Shown here: piece by piece, positions 1 to 8,780 of the stretch
Layout: each line of letters opens with the position of its first letter
Position numbering within the stretch: position 1 is the first letter of the stretch
Assembly (NCBI RefSeq): GCF_001428545.1
Contig: NZ_LMHZ01000018.1
Coordinates: 1,424-65,423 of the forward strand
Direction: 5' to 3'
DNA from: Noviherbaspirillum sp. Root189
Lineage (GTDB): Bacteria > Pseudomonadota > Gammaproteobacteria > Burkholderiales > Burkholderiaceae_D
DNA: 64,000 bases
The notes under the pieces: model-generated
The model's input: the letters and a program-made list of their open reading frames with translations, nothing else
Database searches by the model: none
What the model was told of the DNA's origin: nothing
Program-made: the position numbers and the translations under genes

Positions 1-8
1 GCGCCGGA

Positions 9-443
9 CTAGATGTCATATCGCTCCAGCATAACTTCCGCGTTCAGCGGAATTGCCGGCAACGTGATGCTGGAGATGGGACCAGCGGCATCTTTTCTTC
101 TGCGTTGACCCGTTTTTGGTGTGGCCATCGTCAACAATTGCTGACGGAGTAATCTGGCCAGGGAAATGCGTTTTTGCGACCGGCTCAAGCCAATATGGCT
201 TTGGTACTGAAAGCCGTCTTCAAAAATGATCTGGATCTGGCACTGGCCTTCACCCTTTTCTGGCGCATCCTTGGCCCACCGCTCCAAAACAGCATTTGCC
301 AGGGCCAAACTGCTTACGCGCGCTTGCGCTACCACGCCGTCAATGCGTTCAATCAGAATGCGTGCAATATCTATCTTGTCACACTGTTCAATGACCAATT
401 TCTCATCCTTTGGCGCGTCGTTGCGCCCAGTCTGGTAAGCCAA
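9..443 (-). CDS. Hypothetical protein, about 144 aa, start uncertain
   Basis: An open frame with protein-like composition: an N-terminal helical part (about residues 15-60) and a basic C-terminal part (about 85-120, with RSQKR and GQRRRKD). I recognise no family. No ATG lies near the start. The longest form begins with TTG at 443, directly after an in-frame TAA that ends a 41-codon ORF in the same frame. A TTG at 398 has a better ribosome site (AAGGA about 7 nt upstream). A minus-strand terminator hairpin at 482-513 lies just upstream, so expression may depend on read-through or a promoter inside 400-480. The gene could be real or a decayed 3' part of a longer gene. Confidence 0.5.
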   Translation of the reverse strand: MAYQTGRNDAPKDEKLVIEQCDKIDIARILIERIDGVVAQARVSSLALANAVLERWAKDAPEKGEGQCQIQIIFEDGFQYQSHIGLSRSQKRISLARLLRQQLLTMATPKTGQRRRKDAAGPISSITLPAIPLNAEVMLERYDI

Positions 444-481
444 TTAACGATCCACCAACCTGTACCTGCATCGGTACAAAG

Positions 482-513
482 AAAAAAGCCCGCAGACCTT
501 GCAGAATGCGGGC
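482..513 (-). terminator. Rho-independent terminator hairpin on the minus strand
   Basis: On the minus strand GCCCGCA (513-507) pairs with TGCGGGC (494-488) around a 12-nt loop and is followed by six T. It sits inside a 41-codon ORF (569-444) that has a good ribosome site (AAAGAGGA) and ends immediately before the next gene. The layout is that of an attenuator or of the end of a short minus-strand RNA starting near 570-660. Confidence 0.6.
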
Positions 514-583
514 GAATCCAATTCAAGGAGAGTTGGAGGAGACAAATCCATGATACTGCGGCGCAGCATAAATGTCCTCTTTA

Positions 584-663
584 TTTTAGTTATATAGATA
601 TATTCACAACCCATATAACTAAAAGCAAAATGCCTGTACAGCGCTCGCTGCACAGGCATTTTC
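584..663. repeat. Two adjacent inverted repeats in an intergenic region
   Basis: The first has perfect 12-bp arms TTTTAGTTATAT (584-595) and its complement (613-624), separated by 17 nt. The second is a strong hairpin at about 627-663 with 17-bp arms (one mismatch) and a very short loop, starting AAAATGCCTGT and ending ACAGGCATTTT, so it could act as a terminator in either direction. The first is AT-rich and may be an operator or promoter-proximal dyad. Together with the hairpin at 482-513 they make the 444-739 gap unusually structured. Confidence 0.6.
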
Positions 664-739
664 TGTCTCCGCCACTATCCTTTTGTATGGATTTTCTGAA
701 CAGCGAGTGGATAGTATCCCAGAAAATGGCGATGCAACC

Positions 740-982
740 ATGATGTTGCCATTCCGGCACGAACCGTATTGTGCGTTGGTCGATCCGGGTTCCGTGCTCG
801 CCTTGACCCAACAGCTCGACGCCATGCAAAAAGCGGGCACTGCCGAAGAGCTGCAGTGCCTTGGCAAACTGATCCGTGATTTAACCGGCTACATCAAAAT
901 GGTCGCAGGCGATAAGCCAGACCCGGTGCGCGACGATCTTTTGTTACAGGCGCGGCAGATGACGGAGCAACTCGGCATCTGA
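740..982 (+). CDS. Small hypothetical protein, 80 aa
   Basis: A short helical, acidic protein rich in Leu, Gln and Asp (for example LTQQLDAMQKAG and DDLLLQARQMTEQLGI). It has no signal peptide, no membrane segment and no family that I recognise. The frame is open upstream to a TTG at 683, but the ATG at 740 (followed by another at 743) is preferred because the upstream part overlaps the tail of the 627-663 hairpin region and lacks protein-like character. No strong ribosome site is visible, so the start is uncertain. Confidence 0.5.
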   Translation: MMLPFRHEPYCALVDPGSVLALTQQLDAMQKAGTAEELQCLGKLIRDLTGYIKMVAGDKPDPVRDDLLLQARQMTEQLGI

Positions 983-1321
983 CTGAATGCACCTTCGCCT
1001 GCTACCACAACCAAAGTGAGTGGCTCCACTGCTAAATTGGCGGCATTTTCGTGCTTTCATATGATGCTCTTCTCCGCATTCTCTGTTCGAACGTCCGAAG
1101 ATGACTTGCCAGGGCTAATGCCATCACGGCGACCGTGATATATTGCCGCTGGCCTGTGATATCTGATGTTGCACGATGACGCATCTTAAATCGAAGTAGT
1201 ACAGCAGGAACCATCGACTTCTATGTCAATTTCAGTTCATTAAGAAACATGATGACGGTCCCGTGGCATTGATGTGCCTGCGTGCCGTCCTGTTCACATT
1301 TATTCACCGTTAAAGCTAAGT
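983..1321. other. Intergenic region with no recognised feature
   Basis: About 340 nt between a small hypothetical gene and the first WTxxEW protein. I see no convincing ORF, hairpin or terminator; a 60-codon minus-strand frame at 1032-1214 has basic, low-quality composition and no ribosome site. Confidence 0.5.
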
Positions 1322-2749
1322 ATGGCCAAAAATAATCCCTCTCCCTCCCCTTCCGCGGTCATCAAATGGACTGAGGAGGAATGGGAAATAATTGCAAAAC
1401 AGCTTTATACAACCATGGGACCGGCGCTGTTAACCTCGGAGCGGCTCGATGAAGTCAAGGCAAAAGATGTGTTCCTGGCGCAGGAAAGCGCATTGCCAGA
1501 AAACCGGCACCGTAAGCTGATTTCCATCTCCCAGGGCTTTCAGTCGGTCCGCGAAAAACTCAAAGGAATCTTTGCGAAGGCCGCCGCTGCCATGCGTCAG
1601 AACGACTTGTTTGCCACCGAATCGCACAGTGTAGAGAGGAAATCGCGTACACAACCAAAACCGGTTGCCCCTAGGGCTACGTTGTCCGATTCGTTCGATG
1701 TAGAAGGAGTGAGCACCTCAGGGACGACCAATACTACGGCGCAGGCGCTGCCAGAAATAGCCGCCAGCACCGCCGATGCCTCCCCACCAAATGAAACCCC
1801 GATGAAGCAAGTTGCCGATCAGGGAAGCGCGCCAGACGTCTTAGCTACTGCTGCCGCGAAATCCCAACCGGCTGTTGCGCGTGGTGATTCACCACAAAGT
1901 CCCCGGATCGCGAGGGAAACCATGGAGCCGCAACGGCCGCGACGCGAGACACCCCCTGCGTCGCGTACGCCTGAGCCGGCGACTGATCAGAAAAGGCCAG
2001 GCCAGCAGCCGCCTGCGGCGATGTCAGGTGATTTCAACGCGATGCTGCGCCCATTTATTGCAATGGTGGCCCACGAATTCGCCCAGGCATTGGTCAATGC
2101 GGTCACAAAACCGGAAAACCGGGAAGCGCTGTCGGATATGGTACGAAACTTCACCGGCAATGCCGGTACAGCCAACGCAAGACATGCACATCAGGGACGG
2201 ACACCGGCGCAACATCGATCCGCCGATCACTCGGATCCATTTTTCGTTGCTAATGAAAAGCTGCGATCCGGCAATGATGCAGTTCCGCAGGATGATGATG
2301 AAGATGCTGAGCACGACGTCCAGCCCCTGTTCGACCCCAAGCTTCCGCCGTCAGCCAATAGCAGCAATAAGCCGACGGTAGGCGTGGTCGGTGCCAGTGC
2401 ACATGATTTTGATGAATTGCAGCAGATGTATCCGCAGCTGCAGTTAATCGCAGTAGCTGTCGACGATGTGCCCCATGCGGCAACGCTTGGTCAATGTCAG
2501 CGTGTTATAGGGCTACGTGAAGATGTTCCGGCGCACACTGATGAACAGTTACGCCATGGCTTCCGCAATCGCTATCTGCGCCTGACCGGTGGCATGGGAA
2601 GAGTGCGAGAGCAGTTGGATGCCTGGCTCGACAAGCCGGGTTCGGCTGGGCCCCGCCGTCCGAAATTCAATAAGCCTCGCCACAATAACGGACAGCCTGA
2701 CGGGCAAAAAAAGAAAAGGTTTGGCAATCACCCTCGCAAACCAAACTGA
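1322..2749 (+). CDS. WTxxEW-domain protein of unknown function, paralogue A (475 aa)
   Basis: Three-part architecture. The N-terminal domain (about 10-90) starts with VIKWTEEEWEIIAKQL and includes RLDEVKAKDVFLAQE and RHRKLISISQGF, giving a helical, possibly DNA-binding domain. The middle (about 110-340) is low-complexity, Pro/Ala/Gln-rich and broken by one hydrophobic helix near MLRPFIAMVAHEFAQALV. The C-terminal domain (about 345-450) has alternating strands and helices (VGVVGASAHDFDEL, YPQLQLIAVAV, CQRVIGL, RYLRLTGGMGRVREQL), reminiscent of a Rossmann or receiver-like fold, then a basic tail. The start at 1322 matches the start of the paralogue at 33599-32127. That paralogue shares both end domains. 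The function is unknown; nucleic-acid binding is inferred only. Confidence 0.85.
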   Translation: MAKNNPSPSPSAVIKWTEEEWEIIAKQLYTTMGPALLTSERLDEVKAKDVFLAQESALPENRHRKLISISQGFQSVREKLKGIFAKAAAAMRQNDLFATESHSVERKSRTQPKPVAPRATLSDSFDVEGVSTSGTTNTTAQALPEIAASTADASPPNETPMKQVADQGSAPDVLATAAAKSQPAVARGDSPQSPRIARETMEPQRPRRETPPASRTPEPATDQKRPGQQPPAAMSGDFNAMLRPFIAMVAHEFAQALVNAVTKPENREALSDMVRNFTGNAGTANARHAHQGRTPAQHRSADHSDPFFVANEKLRSGNDAVPQDDDEDAEHDVQPLFDPKLPPSANSSNKPTVGVVGASAHDFDELQQMYPQLQLIAVAVDDVPHAATLGQCQRVIGLREDVPAHTDEQLRHGFRNRYLRLTGGMGRVREQLDAWLDKPGSAGPRRPKFNKPRHNNGQPDGQKKKRFGNHPRKPN

Positions 2750-3341
2750 TCGACGCTGACACACGCTTTTGCAGCTTCACTATCAAAGCGTGCGTCAGTC
2801 TTCCATCACACAATGAACGTATCCATGCGTTATACAGTAGCACTGTAGCGACGCGTGCGCCCTGCCCCTTCGCTGTTGATCACCTTCGTATCGGCCAGCG
2901 TCTTGATCGCAACACGGGCACGCAGGTTCAGCTTGCGCTTGTCGTCTTCGGTCACCATACCAATGGTTTCTAACATTGACCAGCTTACTTTGATGAAGTT
3001 TGATCTGAGTTTAGATTTTAACTACCAGGAAAGCTTACTCCATATCCTGCTGCGAAATGACGTTCTGACGCTGACAGTGTTTTCAGGCGGCTTGCATGTA
3101 CCTGAATCTTCATGCTTTCTCCCATCGTCGCTTGCCTAACGCAATAGGCACTAAATATGTGCGTGCCCATATTTAATGCGCCCATTGGCTCCCGGATCAG
3201 TGCGTCCACAAGCCGATATCCATATCAGTCTTAGAAATTCATAGGTAACGACCGGATGAGTGCACACTAAACTCATTGGCACATCAATTGCTAACAGTGC
3301 TCCTGCGGTCAGGCCAGTCAGACCAGATGGGAGAGTATTAG
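2750..3341. other. Intergenic region carrying a gene remnant
   Basis: About 590 nt between paralogue A and the GntR regulator. It contains a 48-codon minus-strand frame at 2830-2976 that looks like the C-terminal end of a DNA-binding protein (listed separately). No other gene, repeat or terminator stands out. Confidence 0.5.
2830..2976 (-). pseudogene. Remnant or mini-gene with winged-helix-like sequence (48 aa)
   Basis: The frame reads like a compact DNA-binding C-terminus (for example VTEDDKRKLNLRARVAIKTLADTKV and RTRRYSATV): a basic helix, a second helix, then a short beta-like tail ending in TAA. An ATG opens it at 2976, but protein-like sequence continues upstream for about 15 further codons until an in-frame TAG, which suggests truncation at the 5' side. 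The parent family cannot be named. Confidence 0.35.
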
Positions 3342-4016
3342 ATGAGCATGCCGGATATCGCAGCACAATCATTGCAACGCCAGATATTGACCGGTTCCTA
3401 TAAACAAGGAGAGATGCTGCCCGGCCAGCGCGATCTTGCTGAATCGTTAGGCATCAGCCGCGCATCGCTGCGCGAGGCTTTATCTACCCTTGAGGCTCTT
3501 GGCTTTGTTCGTTCGATACCGGGAAAAGGCACGCTGGTCACCTTAGGCCGATGCATCGATACAGCGAAAGAAACAGGCGTATCGTCTTCTGGCGATATCC
3601 GAGCCACGTTCGAACTTAGATTCGCACTCGAACCCACAGCCGCGGCCCTTGCTGCGAGGGCGTCGAATACAAACACAACACCGCGTTTATGGGGCATACA
3701 AGCACGTTTTGAAGCGGCGCTAAATTCCCAGGACCTTGTTACGGCATCTCATGCCGATCTCCAGTTTCATCAATTGGTCGCCGATCTTTCCGGCAATGCG
3801 GCTTTCTCGCAAGTGATGCACGATCTTGAAAATCGGATCATCCACAGTCTAAGACTGCCATTTGCCGATCATGCCCAAATCCATGAACCGGCAGCGGAGC
3901 ATCGCGTCATCGCCGCAGCCATTTCGTCAGGTGACGCGAACGGCGCAAAGCATGCAATGCAAGCGCATTTGCTTAAAACCGCATCGCGTGCGGCTATCGA
4001 ATTCATACCACCGTAA
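3342..4016 (+). CDS. GntR-family transcriptional regulator, FCD subfamily
   Basis: A 224-aa repressor-type regulator. The winged helix-turn-helix spans about residues 5-70 (QRDLAESLGISRASLREAL, then LGFVRSIPGKGTLV as the wing). The FCD ligand domain spans about 85-215 with the acidic and histidine residues that usually hold a metal (FELRFALEP, HADLQFHQLVADLSGN, HRVIAAAISSGD, MQAHL). FCD proteins usually sense small organic acids or amino-acid derivatives. The ATG at 3342 follows a GGGAGAG ribosome site. It lies just upstream of, and in the same direction as, the ABC importer/amidohydrolase cluster at 4086-13679 and is its likely local regulator. Confidence 0.9.
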   Translation: MSMPDIAAQSLQRQILTGSYKQGEMLPGQRDLAESLGISRASLREALSTLEALGFVRSIPGKGTLVTLGRCIDTAKETGVSSSGDIRATFELRFALEPTAAALAARASNTNTTPRLWGIQARFEAALNSQDLVTASHADLQFHQLVADLSGNAAFSQVMHDLENRIIHSLRLPFADHAQIHEPAAEHRVIAAAISSGDANGAKHAMQAHLLKTASRAAIEFIPP

Positions 4017-4085
4017 GAATTTTGTTTTGTCTGTAACTGCTGCACCCCGTAACCCCAATCGTCAAATTTTTAGGAAAAAATCAAA

Positions 4086-5738
4086 ATGAAACTTTCCAAG
4101 GGAAGCGCACTTGCCATGGCCTGCACGCTCTCGCTCGGTCTCCTTGCCGGCGGCAGCGCGCATGCAGAAAAAGTACTACGTATCGCCATGACGGCCGGTG
4201 ATATACCACGCACGCTCGGCCAGCCTGACCAAGGTTTCGAGGGGAACCGGTTCACCGGCATTCCAATGTACGATAGCCTGACGCAGTGGGACTTGAGCAA
4301 ATCCGATCAAGCCAGCACACTGATTCCGGGCCTCGCCTTATCCTGGGCAGTCGACGCAAACGACAAACACAAATGGATATTCAAGCTGCGTCCAGGCGTG
4401 AAGTTCCACGACGGTTCCGCGTTCAACGCCGACTCGGTTGTATGGAATGTCAACAAGGTGCTCGACAAGGAAGCCTTGCATTTCGATCCCAGCCAGGTTG
4501 GCGTCACGGCGTCGCGCATGCCTACTTTGCGCTCGGCGCGGAAGATCGACGACATGACCGTTGAACTGACCACCTCGCAGCCGGACTCCTTCCTGCCTAT
4601 CAACTTGACCAATCTTTTCATGGCTTCGCCCGCGCACTGGGCGAAAAAGGCGGAGGCCGTACCTGCGTCGGTGACCGACAAGGCGGAACGCTCCAAGCAG
4701 GCATGGGCCGCATTTGCCGCAGATGCCGCTGGCACCGGTCCCTTCAAAATGAGCAAATTCGTGGCGAGGGAACGCCTGGAGTTGGCAAAGAACCCCGAGT
4801 ACTGGGATGCAAAGCGCCGTCCGAAGATCGATAAGGTGGTCATGCTCCCCCTTCCCGAAGCAAACTCGCGCACTGCGGCGCTGATGTCGGGTCAGGTCGA
4901 CTGGATCGAAGCACCGGCGCCGGATGCGCTTGAAGCGATCAAGTCGCGCGGTTTCAAGATCTATTCAAATCCGCAGCCGCATGTGTGGCCTTGGCAGCTG
5001 TCATTCGTCCCTGGCTCGCCATGGCTGGATAAACGCGTGCGCCAGGCGGCCAACCTTTGCATTGACCGTACTTCGATGAAGCAGTTGCTGGGCGGTCAGA
5101 TGGCCGAAGCAACAGGCACCGTGGAGCCGGGCCATCCATGGCGGGGCAAGCCCACGTTCCAGATCAAGTACGACCCCGACCAAGCTCGCAAGCTGATGCA
5201 GGAAGCAGGCTTCTCCACTGCGAACCCGGTCAAGGTCAAGGTGCAGATTTCTTCTTCCGGCTCGGGACAGATGCTACCGCTGCCGATGAATGAATTCATG
5301 CAGCAGAACCTGAAAAAATGCTTTTTTGATGTTCAGTTCGATGTGGTCGAATGGAATACCTTGTTTACCAACTGGCGCATAGGTGCGAAGGACCCGAGCG
5401 CCAAGGGCGCACACGCGGTTAACATCAGCTTCGCGGCAATGGACCCGTTCTTCGCGATGGTACGTTTCACCGATACGAAAGCTGCGCCGCCGCTTTCGAA
5501 CAACTGGGGCTTCTACAGCAATCCGGAGGTCGATGCCCTGATCATGAAAGCGCGTACTACTTTTGACGCTACGCGGCGCGACGCCGCGCTGGCTGATCTG
5601 CACGCCAAGATCGTCGATGAAGCGCCGTTCGTGTGGGTGGCGCATGACACAGGGCCGCGGGCGATTTCGTCCAAAGTAAGTGGCGTAGTGCAGCCGCAAA
5701 GCTGGTTCATTGATATTGCAACGATGTCGATGGATTAA
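4086..5738 (+). CDS. ABC transporter substrate-binding protein, family 5 (dipeptide/oligopeptide type)
   Basis: A 550-aa periplasmic binding protein with a Sec signal peptide (MKLSKGSALAMACTLSLGLL, cleavage after about residue 27, AHA/EK). It has family-5 hallmarks: an early SLTQWD region, the conserved PGVKFHDGSAFNADSVVWN segment near residue 100, and AKNPEYWD. It delivers the substrate to the permeases encoded next. The downstream amidohydrolase genes suggest a ureide, amide or hydantoin-derived substrate rather than plain peptides (inference). A hairpin directly after the gene (5748-5769) may give higher expression of this gene than of the permeases. Confidence 0.93.
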   Translation: MKLSKGSALAMACTLSLGLLAGGSAHAEKVLRIAMTAGDIPRTLGQPDQGFEGNRFTGIPMYDSLTQWDLSKSDQASTLIPGLALSWAVDANDKHKWIFKLRPGVKFHDGSAFNADSVVWNVNKVLDKEALHFDPSQVGVTASRMPTLRSARKIDDMTVELTTSQPDSFLPINLTNLFMASPAHWAKKAEAVPASVTDKAERSKQAWAAFAADAAGTGPFKMSKFVARERLELAKNPEYWDAKRRPKIDKVVMLPLPEANSRTAALMSGQVDWIEAPAPDALEAIKSRGFKIYSNPQPHVWPWQLSFVPGSPWLDKRVRQAANLCIDRTSMKQLLGGQMAEATGTVEPGHPWRGKPTFQIKYDPDQARKLMQEAGFSTANPVKVKVQISSSGSGQMLPLPMNEFMQQNLKKCFFDVQFDVVEWNTLFTNWRIGAKDPSAKGAHAVNISFAAMDPFFAMVRFTDTKAAPPLSNNWGFYSNPEVDALIMKARTTFDATRRDAALADLHAKIVDEAPFVWVAHDTGPRAISSKVSGVVQPQSWFIDIATMSMD

Positions 5739-5747
5739 ATCCGGGTT

Positions 5748-5769
5748 CTCTGCCGGAGGACCGGCAGAG
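5748..5769 (+). promoter_or_regulatory. Intercistronic hairpin after the binding-protein gene
   Basis: A perfect 9-bp stem (CTCTGCCGG and complement) with loop AGGA, 10 nt after the stop codon and without a T-tract. Such hairpins after ABC binding-protein genes commonly stabilise the upstream mRNA, so a role in differential expression is likely. Confidence 0.55.
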
Positions 5770-5823
5770 GCTGTCCTCGCAATTAACGCTGTCGCCGAAA
5801 GGCGGCAGTAGCCGGAAGAGCAT

Positions 5824-6777
5824 ATGATTTCCTATTTGACCCGTCGCGTCATGTATGCGTTGCCCATCATGCTCGGCGTCGCATTCCTGTGTTTCATGCT
5901 GGTCCATATCTCGCCGGGGGATCCTTTGGTATCGATCCTGCCACCGGACGCCTCCGTCGACCTGCAGAAGCAGCTGATGGAGCTGTATGGATTCAACCGC
6001 AGCTATCCTGAGCAGTTTCTCAATTGGGTTTGGCGAGCGCTGCACGGTGATCTCGGAAGCTCCATCGCGACCGGAAGACCGGTGGCGCAGGAGGTCTTCA
6101 AGGCAGTTGGCAACACCTTCATGTTGGCGACGCTAGCAACGCTGATTGGTTTCTTTCTCGGTTCGCTATTCGGCTTTGTCGCTGGCTACATGCGCAATTC
6201 GTGGCTAGACAAACTTGCCTCATTCATTTCGGTCATCGGCGTCAGCGTCCCGCATTACTGGCTGGGCATGGTGCTGGTCATCGTATTTTCATCTCAGCTG
6301 ATGTGGCTGCCGGCTACCGGGGCCGGCCCGGGCGGTTCCGGCTCATGGCAATGGGACGCCGAGCATATCAAGTATCTGATCATGCCGGCAGTGACGATGT
6401 CATTCATTCCGATGGGCATCATCGCCCGCACGGTGCGTGCGCTGGTAGCCGACATTTTGGCGCAGGAATTCGTGGTAGGGCTCAAGGCACGCGGCCTCAG
6501 TGAGTATGGCGTATTCATGCATGTGGTCAAGAACTGCGCGCCGACGGCGCTCGCCGTCATGGGTTTGCAGCTTGGCTACCTTCTGGGTGGTTCCATTCTG
6601 ATCGAAACGGTATTTTCCTGGCCCGGTACCGGGTTCCTGCTTAACCAGGCGATCTTCCAGCGAGACCTGCCGCTGTTGCAAGGCACGATTCTGGTGCTTG
6701 CATTGTTCTTTGTCGCACTCAATCTGCTGGTGGACATCCTGCAGACGTTATTTGATCCTCGCATCGAAAGGGGTTGA
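5824..6777 (+). CDS. ABC transporter permease, DppB-like
   Basis: A 317-aa inner-membrane permease with about six hydrophobic segments, beginning MISYLTRRVMYALPIMLGVAF, typical of the DppB/OppB N-terminus (RRxxxxxPxxxGV). The cytoplasmic EAA loop that contacts the ATPases lies around 215-245 (VGLKARGLSEYGVF, VVKNCAP). The C-terminus has the usual LVDILQTLFDPRIERG. The gene follows the binding protein and is separated by 3 nt from the second permease. The ATG at 5824 follows a GGAAGA ribosome site. Confidence 0.93.
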   Translation: MISYLTRRVMYALPIMLGVAFLCFMLVHISPGDPLVSILPPDASVDLQKQLMELYGFNRSYPEQFLNWVWRALHGDLGSSIATGRPVAQEVFKAVGNTFMLATLATLIGFFLGSLFGFVAGYMRNSWLDKLASFISVIGVSVPHYWLGMVLVIVFSSQLMWLPATGAGPGGSGSWQWDAEHIKYLIMPAVTMSFIPMGIIARTVRALVADILAQEFVVGLKARGLSEYGVFMHVVKNCAPTALAVMGLQLGYLLGGSILIETVFSWPGTGFLLNQAIFQRDLPLLQGTILVLALFFVALNLLVDILQTLFDPRIERG

Positions 6778-6780
6778 ACC

Positions 6781-7686
6781 ATGCAAGCTACCGCAATCGC
6801 ACCTGTTGCCATGCCCCTGGACGGCACTTCGCCAGCGTTCCAGCGTTCGCGCGGACACTGGGCCAATGTGGCCCGCCGAATTCTGCGGACACCATCGGCG
6901 ATGATTGCCGCATTCATGGTCGTGGCATTGCTGGTCATGGCACTTACCGCGAACTGGTTGATGCCGGCTGATCCTTTCCAGACATCGATGCTGGCCCGGC
7001 TAAAGCCCGTTGGTACAGAGGGCCACCTTCTCGGTACAGATGAACTGGGCCGCGACATGCTGTCGAGGTTGATTCTTGGCACACGGCTATCGCTTTTCAT
7101 GGGAATCACGCCCGTGCTGCTCGCATTTATGATCGGGGGTGGCATCGGTATTCTGGCGGGTTATGCAGGCGGGCTCCTCAACACTGTCATCATGCGCACG
7201 ATTGACGTGCTGTATGCGTTTCCATCGGTGCTGTTGGCTATCGCTCTCTCTGGAGCGCTGGGCGCGGGCATTTTTAATGCACTGGTTTCGTTGACCATTG
7301 TCTTCATCCCGCAGATCGCCCGCATCGCCGAAAGCGTAACGACCCAAGTCCGTCGCAGCGACTATGTCGATGCTGCGCGTGCATCCGGAGCAGGCGCGTT
7401 TACCATCGTGCGCGCGCATGTCCTTGGCAATGTGCTCGGCCCGATCTTTGTGTATTCCACCAGTCTGATTTCGGTATCAATGATCCTGGCCTCGGGCCTG
7501 TCATTTCTTGGCCTTGGCGTACGACCGCCGGAGCCGGAATGGGGGCTGATGCTCAATACGCTGCGTACCGCAATCTATACGCAGCCATTGATTGCGGCGC
7601 TGCCCGGCGTATTCATTTTCGCTACATCAATTTCATTCAATCTGCTCTCCGACGGTTTGAGGTCGGCAATGGAGGTCAAACAATGA
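6781..7686 (+). CDS. ABC transporter permease, DppC-like
   Basis: A 301-aa inner-membrane permease. After a variable N-terminus and the first transmembrane helix (about 40-60) it shows the DppC-typical LLGTDELGRDMLSRLILGTRLSL segment, four to five further helices, and the EAA loop (DYVDAARASGAGAFTIVRAHVLGN). It also carries the conserved LSFLGLGVRPPEPEWG motif near residue 240. Its stop overlaps the ATG of the next ATPase gene (ATGA at 7683-7686), showing translational coupling. Confidence 0.93.
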   Translation: MQATAIAPVAMPLDGTSPAFQRSRGHWANVARRILRTPSAMIAAFMVVALLVMALTANWLMPADPFQTSMLARLKPVGTEGHLLGTDELGRDMLSRLILGTRLSLFMGITPVLLAFMIGGGIGILAGYAGGLLNTVIMRTIDVLYAFPSVLLAIALSGALGAGIFNALVSLTIVFIPQIARIAESVTTQVRRSDYVDAARASGAGAFTIVRAHVLGNVLGPIFVYSTSLISVSMILASGLSFLGLGVRPPEPEWGLMLNTLRTAIYTQPLIAALPGVFIFATSISFNLLSDGLRSAMEVKQ

Positions 7687-8780
7687 CGCATGAAATCGAA
7701 GCACTGCAGAATGCCGCCGACAAAAGCTCGCGTGACCTTGGTGGACCGCGTCAACCGCTGCTGACAGTACGCAACCTGTTAAAGCATTTCCCGCTGAAGG
7801 GCGAGTTGTTTCAATTCGACAAGTCCAAGCGTAGCGTGGTGCGTGCGGTAGACGACATCAATTTCGATATCCTGAAAGGCGAGACCTTGGGCGTTGTAGG
7901 GGAATCCGGTTGCGGCAAATCCACCACCGCAAGGGTCCTGATGCAATTGATCGAACAGGATAGCGGCGAACTGATATTCGACGGTGAGACGGTCGGATCG
8001 CGGGCGCTGCCTCTGCGCGAATTTCGGCGACAAACGCAAATGGTGTTTCAGGATAGCTATTCGTCGCTCAACCCACGCATGACAATCGAAGATTCGATTG
8101 CCTTTGGTCCGATCGTGCATGGAGTGTCTTCCCGGATTGCGATTACCCGTGCGCGAGATCTGCTGAGCCGTGTCGGCCTGCAGCCCGAGCGTTTTGCAGG
8201 ACGGTATCCGCATGAGCTTTCGGGCGGGCAGCGGCAGCGGGTCAACATTGCGCGTGCGCTTGCGCTCGAACCGCGCCTGGTGATTCTGGACGAAGCCGTG
8301 TCGGCGCTGGACAAGTCGGTCGAAGCGCAGGTATTGAATCTTTTGCAGGAGTTGAAGCAAGAATTCGGGCTGACCTACCTGTTCATCAGCCATGACTTGA
8401 ATGTGGTGCGCTTCGTATCGGATCGCGTACTGGTCATGTATCTTGGGCAGGTGGTGGAAATCGGTTTATCCGCGCAAGTATTCGACCACCCCAAGCATCC
8501 GTACACGCACGCCCTGCTGCAATCCATGCCCAGCATGGACCCTACCCAACGCACAACAGTCGCACCCTTGTCTGGAGATCCGCCGAATCCAATCAATCCT
8601 CCCGGCGGATGCCGTTTCCATACCCGCTGCGTGTATGCCGAGACGATATGCAGCCAGCGTGCGCCGGCATTCGCCGTCGATGATGCTGGCCACGGCGTCG
8701 CCTGCCTGCGTCATGAACCGGACTCGGGCTATCGCGCCGCCAGCGAACTTCCACCTACTTTGAAGGTGTCCCATGTCTGA
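7683..8780 (+). CDS. ABC transporter ATP-binding protein, DppF/OppF-like
   Basis: A 365-aa ATPase. Walker A is GESGCGKST, the signature motif is LSGGQRQR, and Walker B is LVILDEAVSALD. The C-terminal oligopeptide-transporter extension with GCRFHTRC is present. The frame is open back to about 7539, but the ATG at 7683 is chosen because it overlaps the upstream stop by ATGA and starts a normal-length protein. The 3' end overlaps the next ATPase gene by 8 nt. Confidence 0.92.
   Translation: MTHEIEALQNAADKSSRDLGGPRQPLLTVRNLLKHFPLKGELFQFDKSKRSVVRAVDDINFDILKGETLGVVGESGCGKSTTARVLMQLIEQDSGELIFDGETVGSRALPLREFRRQTQMVFQDSYSSLNPRMTIEDSIAFGPIVHGVSSRIAITRARDLLSRVGLQPERFAGRYPHELSGGQRQRVNIARALALEPRLVILDEAVSALDKSVEAQVLNLLQELKQEFGLTYLFISHDLNVVRFVSDRVLVMYLGQVVEIGLSAQVFDHPKHPYTHALLQSMPSMDPTQRTTVAPLSGDPPNPINPPGGCRFHTRCVYAETICSQRAPAFAVDDAGHGVACLRHEPDSGYRAASELPPTLKVSHV

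Noticed and set aside
1032-1214. A 60-codon minus-strand frame
   Set aside because: Basic, low-quality composition and no ribosome site.
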